Positions 9,897 through 23,894 of a stretch of DNA of 64,000 nt are shown here, in pieces; position 1 is the first letter of the stretch; every line of letters starts with the position of its first letter. A program made the translations under genes and the position numbers. Under the pieces are notes generated by a model, which saw only the letters and a list, made by a program, of their open reading frames with translations, had not been told where the DNA came from and ran no database searches. The stretch comes from Ignelater luminosus (lineage: Eukaryota > Arthropoda > Insecta > Coleoptera > Elateridae), in assembly GCA_011009095.1 (NCBI GenBank), contig VTPC01090929.1:1-64000 (forward strand). Reading direction: 5' to 3'.

Positions 9897-12800
9897 GTGA
9901 ATAAATACTGGAAATAAAACCTAGCTGATTCGAAATAATACAAGACCACAAAAAAAGAAATACAGTAACAAACAAAGCAGGAATACAAATATTTTAGACG
10001 TCTAATACAAATATGTTACTTCTAATTAGTCATGCAAAACTTTCTTATCCTGTGAAAGATACGTAATTTGACACCACAGAAATAATTAATCTCTGCTCAC
10101 AGTAAGAGGTAACCAGTAATAATTCTCTAATTATTAAAGTTAGGGGACCACATACCGTTAGTGAGTTTGGACAACTTTATACGACCGTTTTAACCTACGC
10201 AAATGTAACTTTTGTTTTAATAGCGATGCTAGAGAAATATCATTTACGAATAACATAATGTGTCTAATTTTTCACAGTTATAAATGCCTTTTCATAATTG
10301 TAATAAAGCTTTTTGTTAATTTCCTATATATTTGGTACAACAAATCAATCTGATTTGCATGCTCCCTGTATATAAAATGTGTCGTATTCTTAGGAATTTA
10401 ATTTAAAAAAGCGAGTAATAGTCAGTGTTTTAAAAAATATTAATTTAATTTAATATTTAATAAAATCCAACGTTGCCTGAAAACAAGGAATTTCATTATT
10501 GTAACGCGAATTTTTATATTAAAAAAAAAGTAAAAAGAAGATTTAATTTTGATTCAATATACACCTGAACAATTATAAATAAACTGAGAAATTTTCTAAT
10601 TGGAAAATATCTACTATCTGCTTTCATTCAAATCTTTTTTCGTTCTTTTGATCATTTTTTTATATTTAGAATCTTTAATAAGTTACTTTGTAATAGCAGC
10701 TGAAATTCTTTGAGTGGCATTCGTTCTTTTTCTCTTTTTATACTTTTCAAGAGTAACAAGAATCTTTACAAGTTTCAGTTGAATTAACAAACTCAACATG
10801 GTTCTTTAGAATAGTTCAGACAGTTAGTGCAAAGTTTTTAAGCTTATTATTCCATTTTGTAACTAACTAAAGCTCTAATTTTACAAAGATTTCTTATGAT
10901 TCTGCACTATTATGTTACACAATCCTGCTGGTAGTTTGCGCAAAAATAAAAGAGACAAAGAACTATTGCTTGTCTAAACTACCTAAGTAAACAAAAGATA
11001 GTTAAGAGATTTGTGAACATCACTTGGTAAAGAATGTTTTGTTTTTGTTATCTGTAATTATAAAACTCGTAGTTTCTCAAGCGTTTAAGCATAGTTTTTG
11101 TTAGTCGTAGCACCTTTTCTCTATATAAATTGAACTATTATACATTAAGTATTCAAAAAGAAGTGAAAGGAAAAGAGTAAAATACAAACACTAAGAAACA
11201 AAAACCCTGTTTAGACAGTTACGCTCGAAAATGTTCGGAATTTACGCAATATTTTAATTGTACGTAAATCCCAATGAAAGATGCAATTCCAGCAAAACAA
11301 ATCTTGCAATTCTTTTCACTAAATTATTGTTTTTTCTCAGGAAACTTTGTTCGTGCGTTTCGATTGCCCACAGATTACATCCAACACACCGTAACGGTTG
11401 ATAACGGTCTTCTTATCATCTGCAACTAACTTTATTTTGATATTTCTGTCGATTTTATTAATTGTCTTTGACGAATGGAAATTTGCCATCACTGATAAGT
11501 CAATAACAATACATACCATTAGGTCTTAATGACAGAATATGTAAGTATCAAGAAGTTAGCTAAATACCAAATTGACTTTTGAAGCAAAATATTATCTAAT
11601 GACTGCATTAGGGTAATATTACCAACCCTGATGTATACATCCTTTTTTAGTAACATAAATCCTGCAACAAGAAGTGCAAATCTCAAAGTCAAAATTCAAA
11701 ACCAAACGAAAACACTCCTGGACCTTCCACCCTTAAATTCAGTGCTTGAATAGTTTCGAATTCCTTGGTCGTCATGCAAAAAAAATAACAGTCACTTATC
11801 AATCATAAAGCGAGATAGACACACCTTACATCTACATTCCAATTATCTTTGGAAGTGATAAAGCAAAACAAAATTTTGAAGACCTAGAGTACGCTCACAG
11901 CTCTACGTGTGACAAAGATAGTCCCAAGTCACAGTTTGCAGCCAGTTTTTCCTAAACTTATAATTTTATCCTATGGTTATAATAATTTCTGCTGAACACA
12001 CAACCTTCAGCATTCATTAACACAAAGATCAGAAAACAAGCAATTCTATTTGAAACAACCAGGTATAGAGCGTTTAGAACTTCTTCACTTGGAACTCACC
12101 AAACAATTAATAACAGCGAAACGTCTAATATTAGTAAAGAGAAACTTCAACAAACAATTACCTACGTGTATATCAACATACGAAAATGGAAAAAATATCT
12201 TAAACCAACCCTGCTTTTTGAAAGACTGAGATATAAACTTCTGGAAACCTGCCCTCTTGGAATCAGTGAGCGCAGCATAGATATCTTTGAGGACAACGTT
12301 TGAGTTCTGTAGAAAAGCGAGACTGTTTAGAGAACACGACAAGAAACATGCCTATGTATTTTATAAAATAGATGCAAGAGACTTTGCCTGTTCGTCAGTG
12401 TCACAGAAATGTTGAAAATCTTGGTCATCAAACTAGACGACTGAAGTTCCGACTTCGGACATAGAACATTAAACAACTAAAATGTCTACGTGGAACTTTG
12501 GAGTTCATGCTTTGAACTTTTAACTTTAGTCATTCACCTTGGCATCACACTTACCATCACACTCATAAGGAGCAACAAGTTAAAACACAGTTTAAACCTA
12601 GTTCGGCAGAGCAGTAGCTTGCTTTCTTGACTCAGGCTGCCACATAAGAATATCATTACCTATATGCAATTCAAACATTCAATTCGTTATCGATTATCAA
12701 TTTACCATTAACATTACCATATAATTTGAAGGAAAACATCATTTGCAAAAGTTCATTTGGGATGTTTCCACGCTTTGATGAAAATATGTAAGCTGGTGCC

Positions 12801-13670
12801 TGATTCTCAAGTGCTTATTACCAGAACAAGGCGGTTAAGCAAAACAGAGGCTACATTACATTTGGATTCCATCACTTGTCTCCAAATTAAATCCGAAAAC
12901 CAAAGAAAAGATCTAAACACTCCCAGCAATTCTTATCGGTAACTTTGTTCTAAAATCAAAAACCTTTCACGTTCAGCTTTCCCTTCCCCAAAATAGAATC
13001 GAAAATTAAAGCAAAGAGGTAAGTACGCTTTGATAATAACGCCGACAACTTGCTCCAGAAATTTAATATCTTTGAAGCGCCATCCGTTATATACACACAA
13101 TCTGTAACTTGTAGCTTCACATTAAACGTCCTGGGCATGCACCTCCACCTTCACATTAGCTATATTCTTGCGCTACGTTCGCACTTGGAAGATTCAGAAA
13201 TGACTCCTTTGAGCCGGCTTATAGCTTTTTTTGTGCTTTTTCTTAATGTTGAAGGAAAAATATCGGAACAGTAATTTCACCAAAGCACTCTAAGAACTTT
13301 CCATCATTCGCTTTAACCGTTCATAAATGCAAACGTGACCGATAAACCACGGTAAGTCTTTCTGAGCTCACTGAACAGCTTTCACATCATCGAAACAGCG
13401 CCGTTTTGATACCGACTAGCAACAAAAACCACTGAATCACGTCGCTACTCGTGGAACCTCAACGCTGAAATATTTCCAAGCTGTCCCCACCTACATTTCA
13501 GCCTGTTGTTGCTCCATTGCTTCGTTGTTCACGTGGTCTGTATCAAGTCAGCAGACTGCGTTCGTTGTTCTTTTACGCGAGTAGAGCTGCAAATTATCGT
13601 CATACAATCACAGTTAGTATCATAATAGTAGAGCGACCGTCAATCTCTTTCGGGAACACTGATAGTTATT
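9897..13670. other. Non-coding region, no recognised genes
   Basis: AT-rich throughout, with only short random ORFs. The part near 13,300-13,620 has visibly more G and C than its surroundings and could hold a promoter, UTR or old exon. I found no motif in it. Confidence 0.5.
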
Positions 13671-13680
13671 GAATTGAAAA
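13671..13680. repeat. Target-site duplication of the Jockey element (left copy)
   Basis: GAATTGAAAA directly flanks the poly-T start. The second copy is at 17,053-17,062. Confidence 0.85.
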
Positions 13681-13887
13681 TTTTTTTTTTATTGTCTTAG
13701 TATTACAATCTGGTCAATTATGACCAATGAACAATTTTATTCTAACCTAGCTTACTATTTGAAAAAACTTAAATTAAGGTATACTCATCAGTGTCCTTAA
13801 TGTTCAGCTGTCTTTTAACTAAGTACACTACACCTGACGTGTACACTACCGCACCATTCTCTGCTTTTCACTGACTCTAACACTAAT

Positions 13888-16588
13888 TCAAATTAGCTCA
13901 AAAGGTTTAAGTCTTTTGAGCCTTCTCACTATTTGCGTGTTGTCAAGGAGCTGGATGGCTTCAACATTCACGTGCTGATGAAGTCTTTCTTTATGTTGTC
14001 TGGCAAATCTTGCGATAATTTCATCCACAGTCTCCATTACCAGGTCTCGATGGAGGTCGCTGTTTCTAGAGTACCAAGGTGCATTTACCATACTTCTCAA
14101 TACTTTATTTTGGACTCGTTGTATAATTGTTTTATTACTTTGTTTGGTACAGCCCCAGAGCTGAATTCCGTAAGTCCAAACTGGTCTAAGTATTTGTTTG
14201 TATAACAAAATTTTATTATGCAGAGACAGAGTGGAATTCCTACCAATCAGCCAGTACATTTTTCTGTATTTTAGGTTTAGCTCTTCTTTTTTCTATTTGA
14301 CATAAGGCTTCCATCGCAGTTTTGCGTCTAGGGTCATGCCCAGATACTTAGCTTGGTTTGAGTAGGGTATTTGTTGACCATTAATGTTTACTGGTATTGG
14401 TTCTATTTTTTTGTTTGTAAAATCTACATGTACTGACTTACTTTCATTCAGCTTGATTTTCCATGTTTTTGTCCATTTCTGTATTTCTTGAATAGCGGTT
14501 TGTAGTTTTTCAGTTGATTCTTCATTATTATTTCCAATTGCCATTATAGCAGTGTCATCCGCAAATGTGGCTATTGTGTTATTTTCTGGTTGTGGAATGT
14601 CACAAGTATATAGCAGGTATAGAACCGGACCTAGGACACTTCCTTGTGGCACTCTCGCTTGAATTTCTTTCAGTTCAGAATAGGCATTTTCCTGCTTTAT
14701 TCTGAAGAATCTATCGGATATATATGAATGTAATATTTCTACGTACTGTTCTGGGAAATATGAGTTTACCTTGTGTATTAGCCCTTTGTGCCAAACTTTG
14801 TCAAATGCCTGGGCCACATCCAAAAAGACTGTAGAACAAACTTTTTTTTCTTCGAGGCTCTTCTCAATAATACTTGTTATTCTGTGGATTTGGTCAATCG
14901 TGGAATGCTTGTTTCTGAATCCAAATTGATGTGTTGGTATTAATTTTTGTCTCTCAATAACAGGTTTCAACCTTTTCAGTAGTAATTTTTCAAATAATTT
15001 TAAAATTACTGGTAATAAGGAAATAGGCCTGTATGATGACACTTCGTGTGGTTGCTTGCCAGGTTTTGGTATCATAATCACTTCCGCGATTTTCCACAAA
15101 CTTGGCACATATCGCAGTCTGAAGGATGCATTTATTAAGTTTGTTAATTTTACTATGGCTTTCTTAGGCAGATTTCTGAGTATTTCCCCAGTTATTAAAT
15201 CGAACCCTGGAGGTTTTTTTGGATTGATATTATTTTTAATTTCATTGATTATTTCTTTTGGAAAGGTGAGACGTATACTTTCTTTCTCTTGTATTGAATT
15301 TTCTGTTGTTAATTCTTCTGCTAATTCTTCGCTGTCTTGAAAGATTTTTTCTAGATGATTTCCAAACAATTCTGCTTTTTGTTGATTACTCCGTGCCCAC
15401 TTTCCATTTCCCATTCTTAGTGGCGGGATTTGCAGGATCGGTCTTTTTAATCTCTTTGTTGCTTTCCAAAGAGAATAGTCTGTACAACCATAGTTGGTAA
15501 GTTCTTTCAGATATGTGTTAATAGTGTCATTTTTTAGCAGTTTTATTTCTCTTTTCAATTGTTGACTAAGATTATTTAACTTTGTTTTATCTTGGGGTGA
15601 TCTTGTTTGTTGCCACCTTCGTCTTTGTTTTCTTTTTTCGGTTATTATTTATCTAATTTCTTTTGGGTAGTTATTTCCTGCAGTTCTTTTTCTAAGTGTA
15701 GGAGTATTTTCCCAAGCTGCCTGCTGTATATTTCTTACAAACAACTCCACGTCTTCATCAAGTTGTTGCTCATTTTTTAATGGTACAGAAAGATTAATAT
15801 TTTCTTCAAGACTCATCTTAAAGCTTTTCCAGTCAGTGTGCTTGTTTACTAACATCGGGCAAGCTTCTTTCTCTATTACAGTTTGACTTAATGTTAAGAT
15901 AATTGGTGAATGGTCTGAATTCATATCCCAACCTTCTTTTATTTGTATGTAATTTGCAGGAATGTTCTTTACAATATAGAAATCTATAAAATCTGGTATT
16001 CTATTGTAGTCCGTCGGCCAGTATGTTGGCTTTCCAGTAGACATCACTTCGCATTTATACTCTTTTATAGCTTCATAAAGTTCTTTGCCTTTGGTCGTAG
16101 TCAATCTTGATCCCCAAGATATATGTTTAGCATTGAGATCCCCTTCAATAATAAATCTATTACCTTGTCTGTTTAGAAAATCAAGATATTGGTTTCGTTT
16201 TAGTGCATGTTTTGGTGGACAGTAAACTGCCACTACTGTTATTTGATAGTTTTTTCGTTCTTACATTGACTGCAGTAGCTTGTATTTCTTCTGTTTCGTT
16301 TCCAATTTCTTCATAATGTAGGATGTTTTCTTTGATTATTATTGCACTACCCCCTTTAGCAGTGTTTTCTGGATGTATGGTGTTGTAGACCTTATAACCT
16401 TTAAATTTGATATGTGTTTGTTTTGTGAAATGCGTTTCACTTATGAGACAGATGTCAATTTTTTCTATGTCGAGGACTGCTTGTAATTCTTGCCGATGTT
16501 GTAGCAGTCCGTTAGCATTCCAGGCCATAATTCGAAGATCATTAGCCATTTTTATTTTTAGGGATGGCTCCTTGTCTGCCATATTCAA
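13888..16588 (-). pseudogene. Jockey ORF2: endonuclease and reverse transcriptase, broken
   Basis: The N-terminal endonuclease shows LRIMAWNANGLLQHRQEL, ICLISETHF, VAVYCPPKH, FIIEGDLNAKH and NSDHSPIIL. The RT shows NPKKPPGFDLITGEIL, SSYRPISLLPVILKLFEK, FLDVAQAFDKVWH, ARVPQGSVLGPVLY and the catalytic FADDTAIMA. The C-terminal part (LRPVWTYGIQLWGC, RVQNKVLRSMVNAPWY) is typical of Jockey-clade proteins. Defects are a one-base frameshift near 16,250 and in-frame stops at 15,649-15,651 and 14,293-14,295; otherwise the frame is continuous. The low damage suggests a moderately recent copy. Confidence 0.9.
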
Positions 16589-17050
16589 GCTTAATTAATC
16601 TTTTGTCAAAGCTTTTCATTAAACTTGCTTGTTCATTTAATTTGCTTAGAATTAGCTGCAAGTTTTGTTCGATGTCTGTAGTTTGTTTGGTGCTTTCTTT
16701 TCCTTTATCTGTCTGTATTGGCTCTTTCAATATTTGACTGTATGGTACATGATTTGTTTTTTTTGTAAGAATTTAATTGTGTTGCATATTCTTTAATTTC
16801 ATTTCGAACAGGTTGTTTAGGTTTTTCTACTGTCTTCATCCTGTTTGTTTTTATTTTTTGAAGTTCTTTTGCTATATTACATCCACGGTAGTTAGCTGGA
16901 TGGGCCTCTCCACAATGGACACATTTTGGCTTCTCGTTTGTTGGTTTGGTACAGTTCCTAGTATGATGTTTCCCAGTGCATTTGACACATCGCGATTCTT
17001 TGGCACAGTAGAGTATGGGTATGTCCATACACGTGGCCATTTTTACACTG
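16542..17050 (-). pseudogene. Jockey ORF1 (gag) C-terminal fragment
   Basis: Two zinc knuckles remain: CVKCTGKHHTRNC (CX2CX3HX4C) and CVHCGEAHPANYRGC (CX2CX3HX6C), the latter with the PANYRGC ending characteristic of Jockey-type gag. The N-terminal half is missing because the element is 5' truncated; the first knuckle is out of frame and lacks one Cys. A frameshift near 16,720-16,745 separates this part from the C-terminal tail that ends at 16,542. The protein would bind element RNA. Confidence 0.82.
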
Positions 17051-17052
17051 CG

Positions 17053-17062
17053 GAATTGAAAA
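17053..17062. repeat. Target-site duplication of the Jockey element (right copy)
   Basis: Second GAATTGAAAA, matching 13,671-13,680. It fixes the truncated 5' end of the element at about 17,052. Confidence 0.85.
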
Positions 17063-17179
17063 TAAAACAAAGAAGTAAAAATTAACTTACAAGTCGAAAT
17101 AATACAAAAAGACATGAAGTCCCTTAAAGGACAAGACAGGAACATCTCTTAACATTAAAAATTATATTAGATTTTCTCA

Positions 17180-18660
17180 ATTGTTCGCTCAGGAATATCT
17201 ACAACGAACTAAGATCAAACTGATCATTATTAAGGCAGATAAAGGCAATTGTCTTGTCGTCATGAACCATCAGTAAAGTTGAGTTTTTCTTTAATGATAA
17301 CAATTTCTATATTTTAATTGATAACTCTTTTAACAAATTCATTAACAAAACAAAACTCCTTATCAAAATATGCAAAAACCTTTTACCTGATGCCGTTCAA
17401 CCACTTCATTCCATGCCTTTATGCGTTACCAAAAATACATAAACAGAATATACTCGTCAGGCCACTAGTCAGCTTATTAACACCCTGTTTCCATTATTGA
17501 AAAATTTGTTCTTCCTTTGATTAAATCTATCCAATTTCAAACCTGTCTACATTGTCCTCAACAGGTTCAATTTAACCGAATATCCAAATTTGATACCATC
17601 TCCCTAGTGGGAAATACCTTGAGATCAAAGTTAAATGAACAGTTTGTCCTTGAAATAATCACTTTATTAAACTTTTATCTCTCTCAGGATTTATGTTGCT
17701 TTAATAACAAGATCTATCAAAAGCTGGACAGCCTTGTCACGGGTAGCTTTCTATTCCCGCTCTTGGTCGATATTTTTATGGACACTACATCCTCATTTTA
17801 GCCATCCAAGAAGTTGGTTCAAATATGTAGATGATTAGTTTGTAGTTTGTCATAATCACTGACGACTACAATACAGCCTGTTTTCCAAAATCAACAATAT
17901 AAATTCCCAAATAAAATTCCCCCTTGAATTAGGACATGACAAGATTTACTTCTTTGATCTTTCCATTACAAGAACCTTGAATTTGGAATTTTTAGAAATC
18001 CCACTATCACCGTCTACGTCATCCCCTATGGCTTCCAGCACCCTCAACAACATAAAATCGCTGCATTTCATTCTTACATTTACAGGCTCTTCAACATTCC
18101 TTTGACTTCTAGTGAACAAAGAAACTAAAATTTTGTAGGAAATCGCATATAATGTTTGTGACTGTTCTCTTATTATCTAATCTTATTACATAAAATACGC
18201 CTCAAGTAAGAAACATCTTTGGCTTTCCTAGACGCATATGCGAAAACCAATCAATTTGTTTCCATCCTCTTTATATCCAACATATCAGACAAGGTTTCAA
18301 AAACCTTCAAGAACTACAACATTGTAATATCGGGATAGCACATCACGTATCCAACAACACCTTATCTAAAGTGATTGTTAACACCAAAGACTTGGTACAT
18401 ATTTTAAACAAGAGTGACATAGTAGGCAGAATCTACAGGGTACTAAATACACGGGTTAAAGAACCAGGACCAGACGCTCAGCTTTTGGGCAACATTTTTG
18501 CTTTAATCAACATTATTTCAGCTTCTCTACTAATGCAACTTTACTGCACACCGTTGCATCTTCGACTTCTTAGAAAATATCGAGATCAACAAGGAGCTGG
18601 TCAACAACACAAAAACTGATTAACAAATCTTACAATGCAATTGCAGTTGACTACCTTACT
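17180..18660 (+). pseudogene. Penelope-like element relic (RT, possible GIY-YIG tail)
   Basis: Scattered over three frames are blocks in Penelope order: KADKGNCLVVMN near 17,240, FIPCLYALPKIHK near 17,430-17,470, VTGSFLFPLLVDIFMD near 17,735-17,785 (the family's MGSPLSPLLADIFM block), then KWFRYVDD-like wording near 17,815-17,840, and INNINSQIKF..LELGHDKIYFLDL-like wording near 17,900-17,960. The last ~120 bases contain FDFLENIEINKELVNN, like the C-terminal end after the GIY-YIG nuclease. The YIG motif itself is not visible. Many stops and frameshifts make it an old copy. Confidence 0.72.
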
Positions 18661-18926
18661 AATAATTTTTACAAATAAATTCAGTTCTTCATGTCAGTAC
18701 TGCGTTTTCTCACTATATTTTATGATAATCATATGGCACATGTATCAATTTGATAATTTGCAAACTTTGTACCTGTTTGTGCATATAACTGTGCTTTAAT
18801 TTATGTTAAATTACGATATTTAAAATTTGACTTAATGCCTTTATGTATTTCATCGACTTGTAAGTTTATTATTATTTATGTTTTACTTTTAACATTAACA
18901 TTAAGAACTGGAGGCGTTACTGGATA

Positions 18927-19150
18927 CAGATTCGTGTGAGACGCTCAGAAATAGCTCAATGTCAATGCGATAACGGTCAGTAAACGTCTAAAAGCAATGC
19001 AAATGGCCTAGAAGCTAGGAAACTGGATCCCATACGAATTACTAGAAAGAGATGTTGAGAAAAGTTTAAAAATTTGTGAATTGCTACTTGAAAGACAAAA
19101 ACGGAAGTCGTTTTTGCATTGAGTGGTAACAAATGATAGATTGGTTACGA
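18927..19150 (+). repeat. Direct repeat inside the mariner relic (copy 1)
   Basis: CAGATTCGTGTGAGAC onward closely matches 19,281-19,504 at an offset of 354 bases (most positions identical by eye). It covers the middle of the transposase coding region. Confidence 0.8.
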
Positions 19151-19280
19151 CAATCGCAAGCGCAAAAAGTAATAAGTGCGTCCCGATTAACAATCAACAT
19201 CAACGCTTCAACGGGATATTTATGGAAATAGGGTGATGCTGTGTATTTGGCGAGATCAAGTTGGTGTAGTGCGTTATGAA

Positions 19281-19504
19281 CAGATTCGTGTGAGACACTC
19301 AGAAAGTGCTCATTGTCGATGCGTCAACGGTCAATAAATGTCTAAAAGCAATGGAAATAGCCCAAAAGCTAGGAAACTGGGTCTCATATGAATTACGAGA
19401 AAGAGACGTTGAGAAAAGTTTAACAATTTGTGAATTGCTACTTGAAAGACAAAAACGGAAGTTGTTTTTGCCTTGAGTGGCAACAAAAGATAGATCAATC
19501 ATCC
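19281..19504 (+). repeat. Direct repeat inside the mariner relic (copy 2)
   Basis: Second copy of 18,927-19,150; similarity fades after GATAGAT. The arrangement fits a tandem duplication followed by a deletion in the second copy. Confidence 0.8.
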
Positions 19505-19739
19505 AACCATTGATGCTGAACAATACTGACAGCAGTTACTCAATTTAAATCGAGCACTCAAAGAAAAATGTCGGCAATAGGCCAACAGACGTGATAAAAT
19601 TATGTTTCTTTACGACACATGTTGCAAAACCAGTAAAGGAAATCTTGAAGGCAATTAGTTGGGATGTCTTACCTCACTCTCCGTATTTACCAGACGTTTC
19701 TCCTTCAGATTACCATTTGTGTTTATTTTTTTATTGAGT

Positions 19740-20240
19740 TCAGGAGGACCCTCATGGGTAGGGTTACCAGACGTTCCGTATCTGACGTCGATCTTAAGCG
19801 TTTCATATTATACTTTGGGATACTGCAATGAGACGCCGAAATGCCCTAATTCAACCTCGAAACTAGAAGAGGACTCCGAGTGGCCGTTTTAAATTCAAGA
19901 TGTTCGTTTTGGAGGCCGAAGAAATCCCCCGACATTTTGGATTCCGAGAAGGACCTTCAGCGTTGGCTGTGAAGCTCGAGAAGGCCCTCCCGTGTTCGGT
20001 CCGGGGGTGTTTTCGGTATTATTTCGTATTGTCCAGTTTTTGTTTGTACAGAATCTGGAGCTCGTGGAAAACCTTGATGGTTTTAGTAGAAGAGAGAATA
20101 TAAACCTGGACAATCAATATTATAAATGTAAGAAAATCGGTTTTCAGAGTTAAGTCGAGTTTAACGCGGTCGCTACTTGGAACGGTGACCCCCCTAAAAG
20201 CATCAAACTTGCTTTTCGTCCGCTTCAAGGGAAGGGTCGA
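19740..20240. other. GC-richer segment, possibly an LTR-type repeat
   Basis: Base composition differs sharply from the AT-rich neighbours. The segment starts right where the mariner reading stops. It includes GGAACGGTGACCCCC near 20,180, similar to sequence seen next to LTR ends of some insect retrotransposons. No partner LTR or coding region was found, so this is a weak call. Confidence 0.25.
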
Positions 20241-20765
20241 AGAAGACCAGTAATAGCTGAAATCTTATTTATTCTATATAGTACGCAATTTGTACAAAAT
20301 AAATAAAGATTGCTATTGTAAAAAATATTTTTTGATGAATTAAATAGCAAATTCAATTAAAGAAACACGTAAACTGTGAATATATTATACAACAGAATTT
20401 CTACAATTTTGGTAGGTACTTCAGATCTCTCAAGCCAAGTTTAATTATTGTTATGAAGTGTATGCCCCTCATAATAAATTTTGTTAACAGCCTGAAGCAC
20501 AGTAATAACAGGTACGTTGGTTCGTTACTTCTTCCCATAGTTTGTTTGTATTATTTCTTATCAAGTAGTGAAAAAACAAATTGCTCGTATTGCAATTATG
20601 GTAACAAAATAAACAACAGTTTAACGTTAAATCGCGTGGGATATCCTGGGTCTTTGGGGATTGGGTTCCGAAATTGTAAAATAATACTTCAAGAAATTCT
20701 TCAGTCTCCTGATAGTTGATTTTTGCCGTTCGATATATTATTAGTGTTATTCGAAAAATTACAAA
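20241..20765. other. Upstream region and 5' UTR of alpha-tubulin
   Basis: Holds the promoter and 5' UTR by position. No clear TATA or initiator could be picked out with confidence. No other gene is seen. Confidence 0.45.
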
Positions 20766-22410
<1,645 letters not shown>

Positions 22411-22533
22411 AGTATCTTTTGGAGGGATCTTCAAAGGAAATTGTTTTTGTAAATTTGACTTTTTGTATATAAAATATACAGAAAGGGAGGGACGGAATAT
22501 TATTATTTCTTTCTGTGGGGTCTAGCTAATGCT

Positions 22534-22539
22534 AATAAA
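22534..22539 (+). promoter_or_regulatory. Poly-A signal of alpha-tubulin
   Basis: AATAAA about 125 bases after the stop codon, in a plausible 3' UTR. Confidence 0.7.
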
Positions 22540-22559
22540 ACAATTAAAACCCGTCTCAC

Positions 22560-23886
22560 AGTTTTATTTAAACATGCACAAAATAAAAACAGTCACCTAC
22601 CAGTTGAAATTTTTCTCTTTTGAATTGTTTTAAAATATATTGCACATTTAAAAGGTTCTATTCGTTAAAATGCTTTAATTGGATTATATCGCCAAAGCTT
22701 TTGTTTTATTTAAATGAAAGCTTTCGCTCTTATTAAATAAAAATATTTTGTTTGTTTTTGTGAATTTTTAGCTGAATGTTATGTTGATAGCATTTATCTC
22801 GAGAATGTTCTCTAAGATACTACTAGATCTTTCTTTGCGACTTTATTTTCCAGATCTCATTCTTTCAGTTTTACATTTCTAACAAAATAAAGATTGAAAG
22901 TAAAAAATTCCTAGAAATTCTGCAAGCGTCTGTCGCGGCGTATTGTCGTGACTAATATAAAATACAGAAGCTATTCTGAAACTGTAAAACCTTCTGTTCA
23001 CGACGTACTTTTATCTTTATGTACATTAATGTATTTTATCCAGATGGAAAACAGATAAAAGGTAAAAATATATCATTGTGGAAAGTTTCAAAGTGAATTC
23101 AACAAGATTATCTAAGGTGAAAATGGATGTCAAGCTTAGCTATTACTATTGTATATTTAATTTGGTTGGAGGCCTGGCGTACTTGAATTTTAAAGCAACT
23201 TTTGTAGTTGTATTATCCAGCGATGGATAAAGAAATAATTTCTTGAAAATGGTCAAATGCACTTTAAAAAAGGTTTAGAGCACTGCTTGGGCGGTCTAAT
23301 GCATTTTGAAACTCACACGAAATACCATGCAAGGAACTGAAAGTGCTGTGAAGGACTATAGCTTTAAGAATGCTTTGAATAGTTTTCAGAGCCGTTCATA
23401 CGACTTTAAAAGCATCACTGATGTTTGTCGACTGCCTAAGAAGCACTATCTACTTACTTCCGCATCATTTTTTCATTAGTATATTAATTACGATATATGC
23501 CAGCGGAAAGGGAGTTAAGTTGAAATGTTGCATTTAGAGTAAACTGCCTGCAAAACACATTGGTATGATAATTTGACTCCTAGGACTATAGATTGGGCTG
23601 TTGTATTATTTTTGCTGCAGTATATGTTGCACAACAATTAGACTGAAAGATTCACTAGGTATAATAGAGTTCTAGTTTGATCAATCATGAGTTCAAATAA
23701 CTTAAATCTCTTTGCACTTTCTGAAATCATTGACTTAACGCCTAAAACTCCTTTTGAACTTAAGATGATATACCGAAAATTTCTTTATTAAGTAGGACGA
23801 AATAATTCAAAGCGCCATGTTTAAGGAAACAATAAAAGGAAGCCAATATCTCTGATTACATGCATATCCAAAATAAACATAGAAAT
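22560..23886. other. Non-coding region
   Basis: AT-rich, no coding motif or repeat recognised. Confidence 0.5.
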
Positions 23887-23894
23887 ATATGCAA
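23887..23894. repeat. 8-bp target-site duplication, left copy
   Basis: ATATGCAA; second copy at 25,375-25,382 outside the opposite inverted end. Confidence 0.8.

Larger units (their letters stand above)
13681..17052 (-). mobile_element. 5'-truncated Jockey-clade retrotransposon
   Basis: A minus-strand element ends in poly-A (poly-T at 13,681-13,690 on the + strand) and is cut at its 5' end inside the gag zinc-knuckle region near 17,050. The direct repeat GAATTGAAAA lies at 13,671-13,680 and again at 17,053-17,062, exactly at the two edges, as expected for target-primed reverse transcription. ORF order is gag, then endonuclease-RT. Confidence 0.88.
18905..19736 (+). pseudogene. mariner relic with an internal duplication
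   Basis: On the + strand the pieces read in mariner order: KAMQMA.KLGNWIPYEL, VEKSLKICELLLERQKRKSF, then a VMLCIW-DQVGVVRYE-like block near 19,225-19,280, and AEQY.QQLLNLNRALKEK, AKPVKEILKAISWDVLPHSPYLPDVSPSDYHL near the end. The N-terminal DNA-binding part is missing. The segment from TDSCETL to the ...QKRKSF block occurs twice (18,927 and 19,281). The second copy sits between VVRYE and the block that should follow it directly. Numerous frame breaks show that it is dead. Confidence 0.75.

Noticed and set aside
11337-13274. Several 60-85 codon ORFs on both strands
   Set aside because: No family motif, no consistent composition and lengths expected by chance.
17000-17060. Splice-acceptor-like TTTTATTTTCAATTCCGCAG (minus strand) before the gag zinc knuckles, suggesting a host exon
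   Set aside because: It is the flank and target duplication at the truncated 5' end of the Jockey element.
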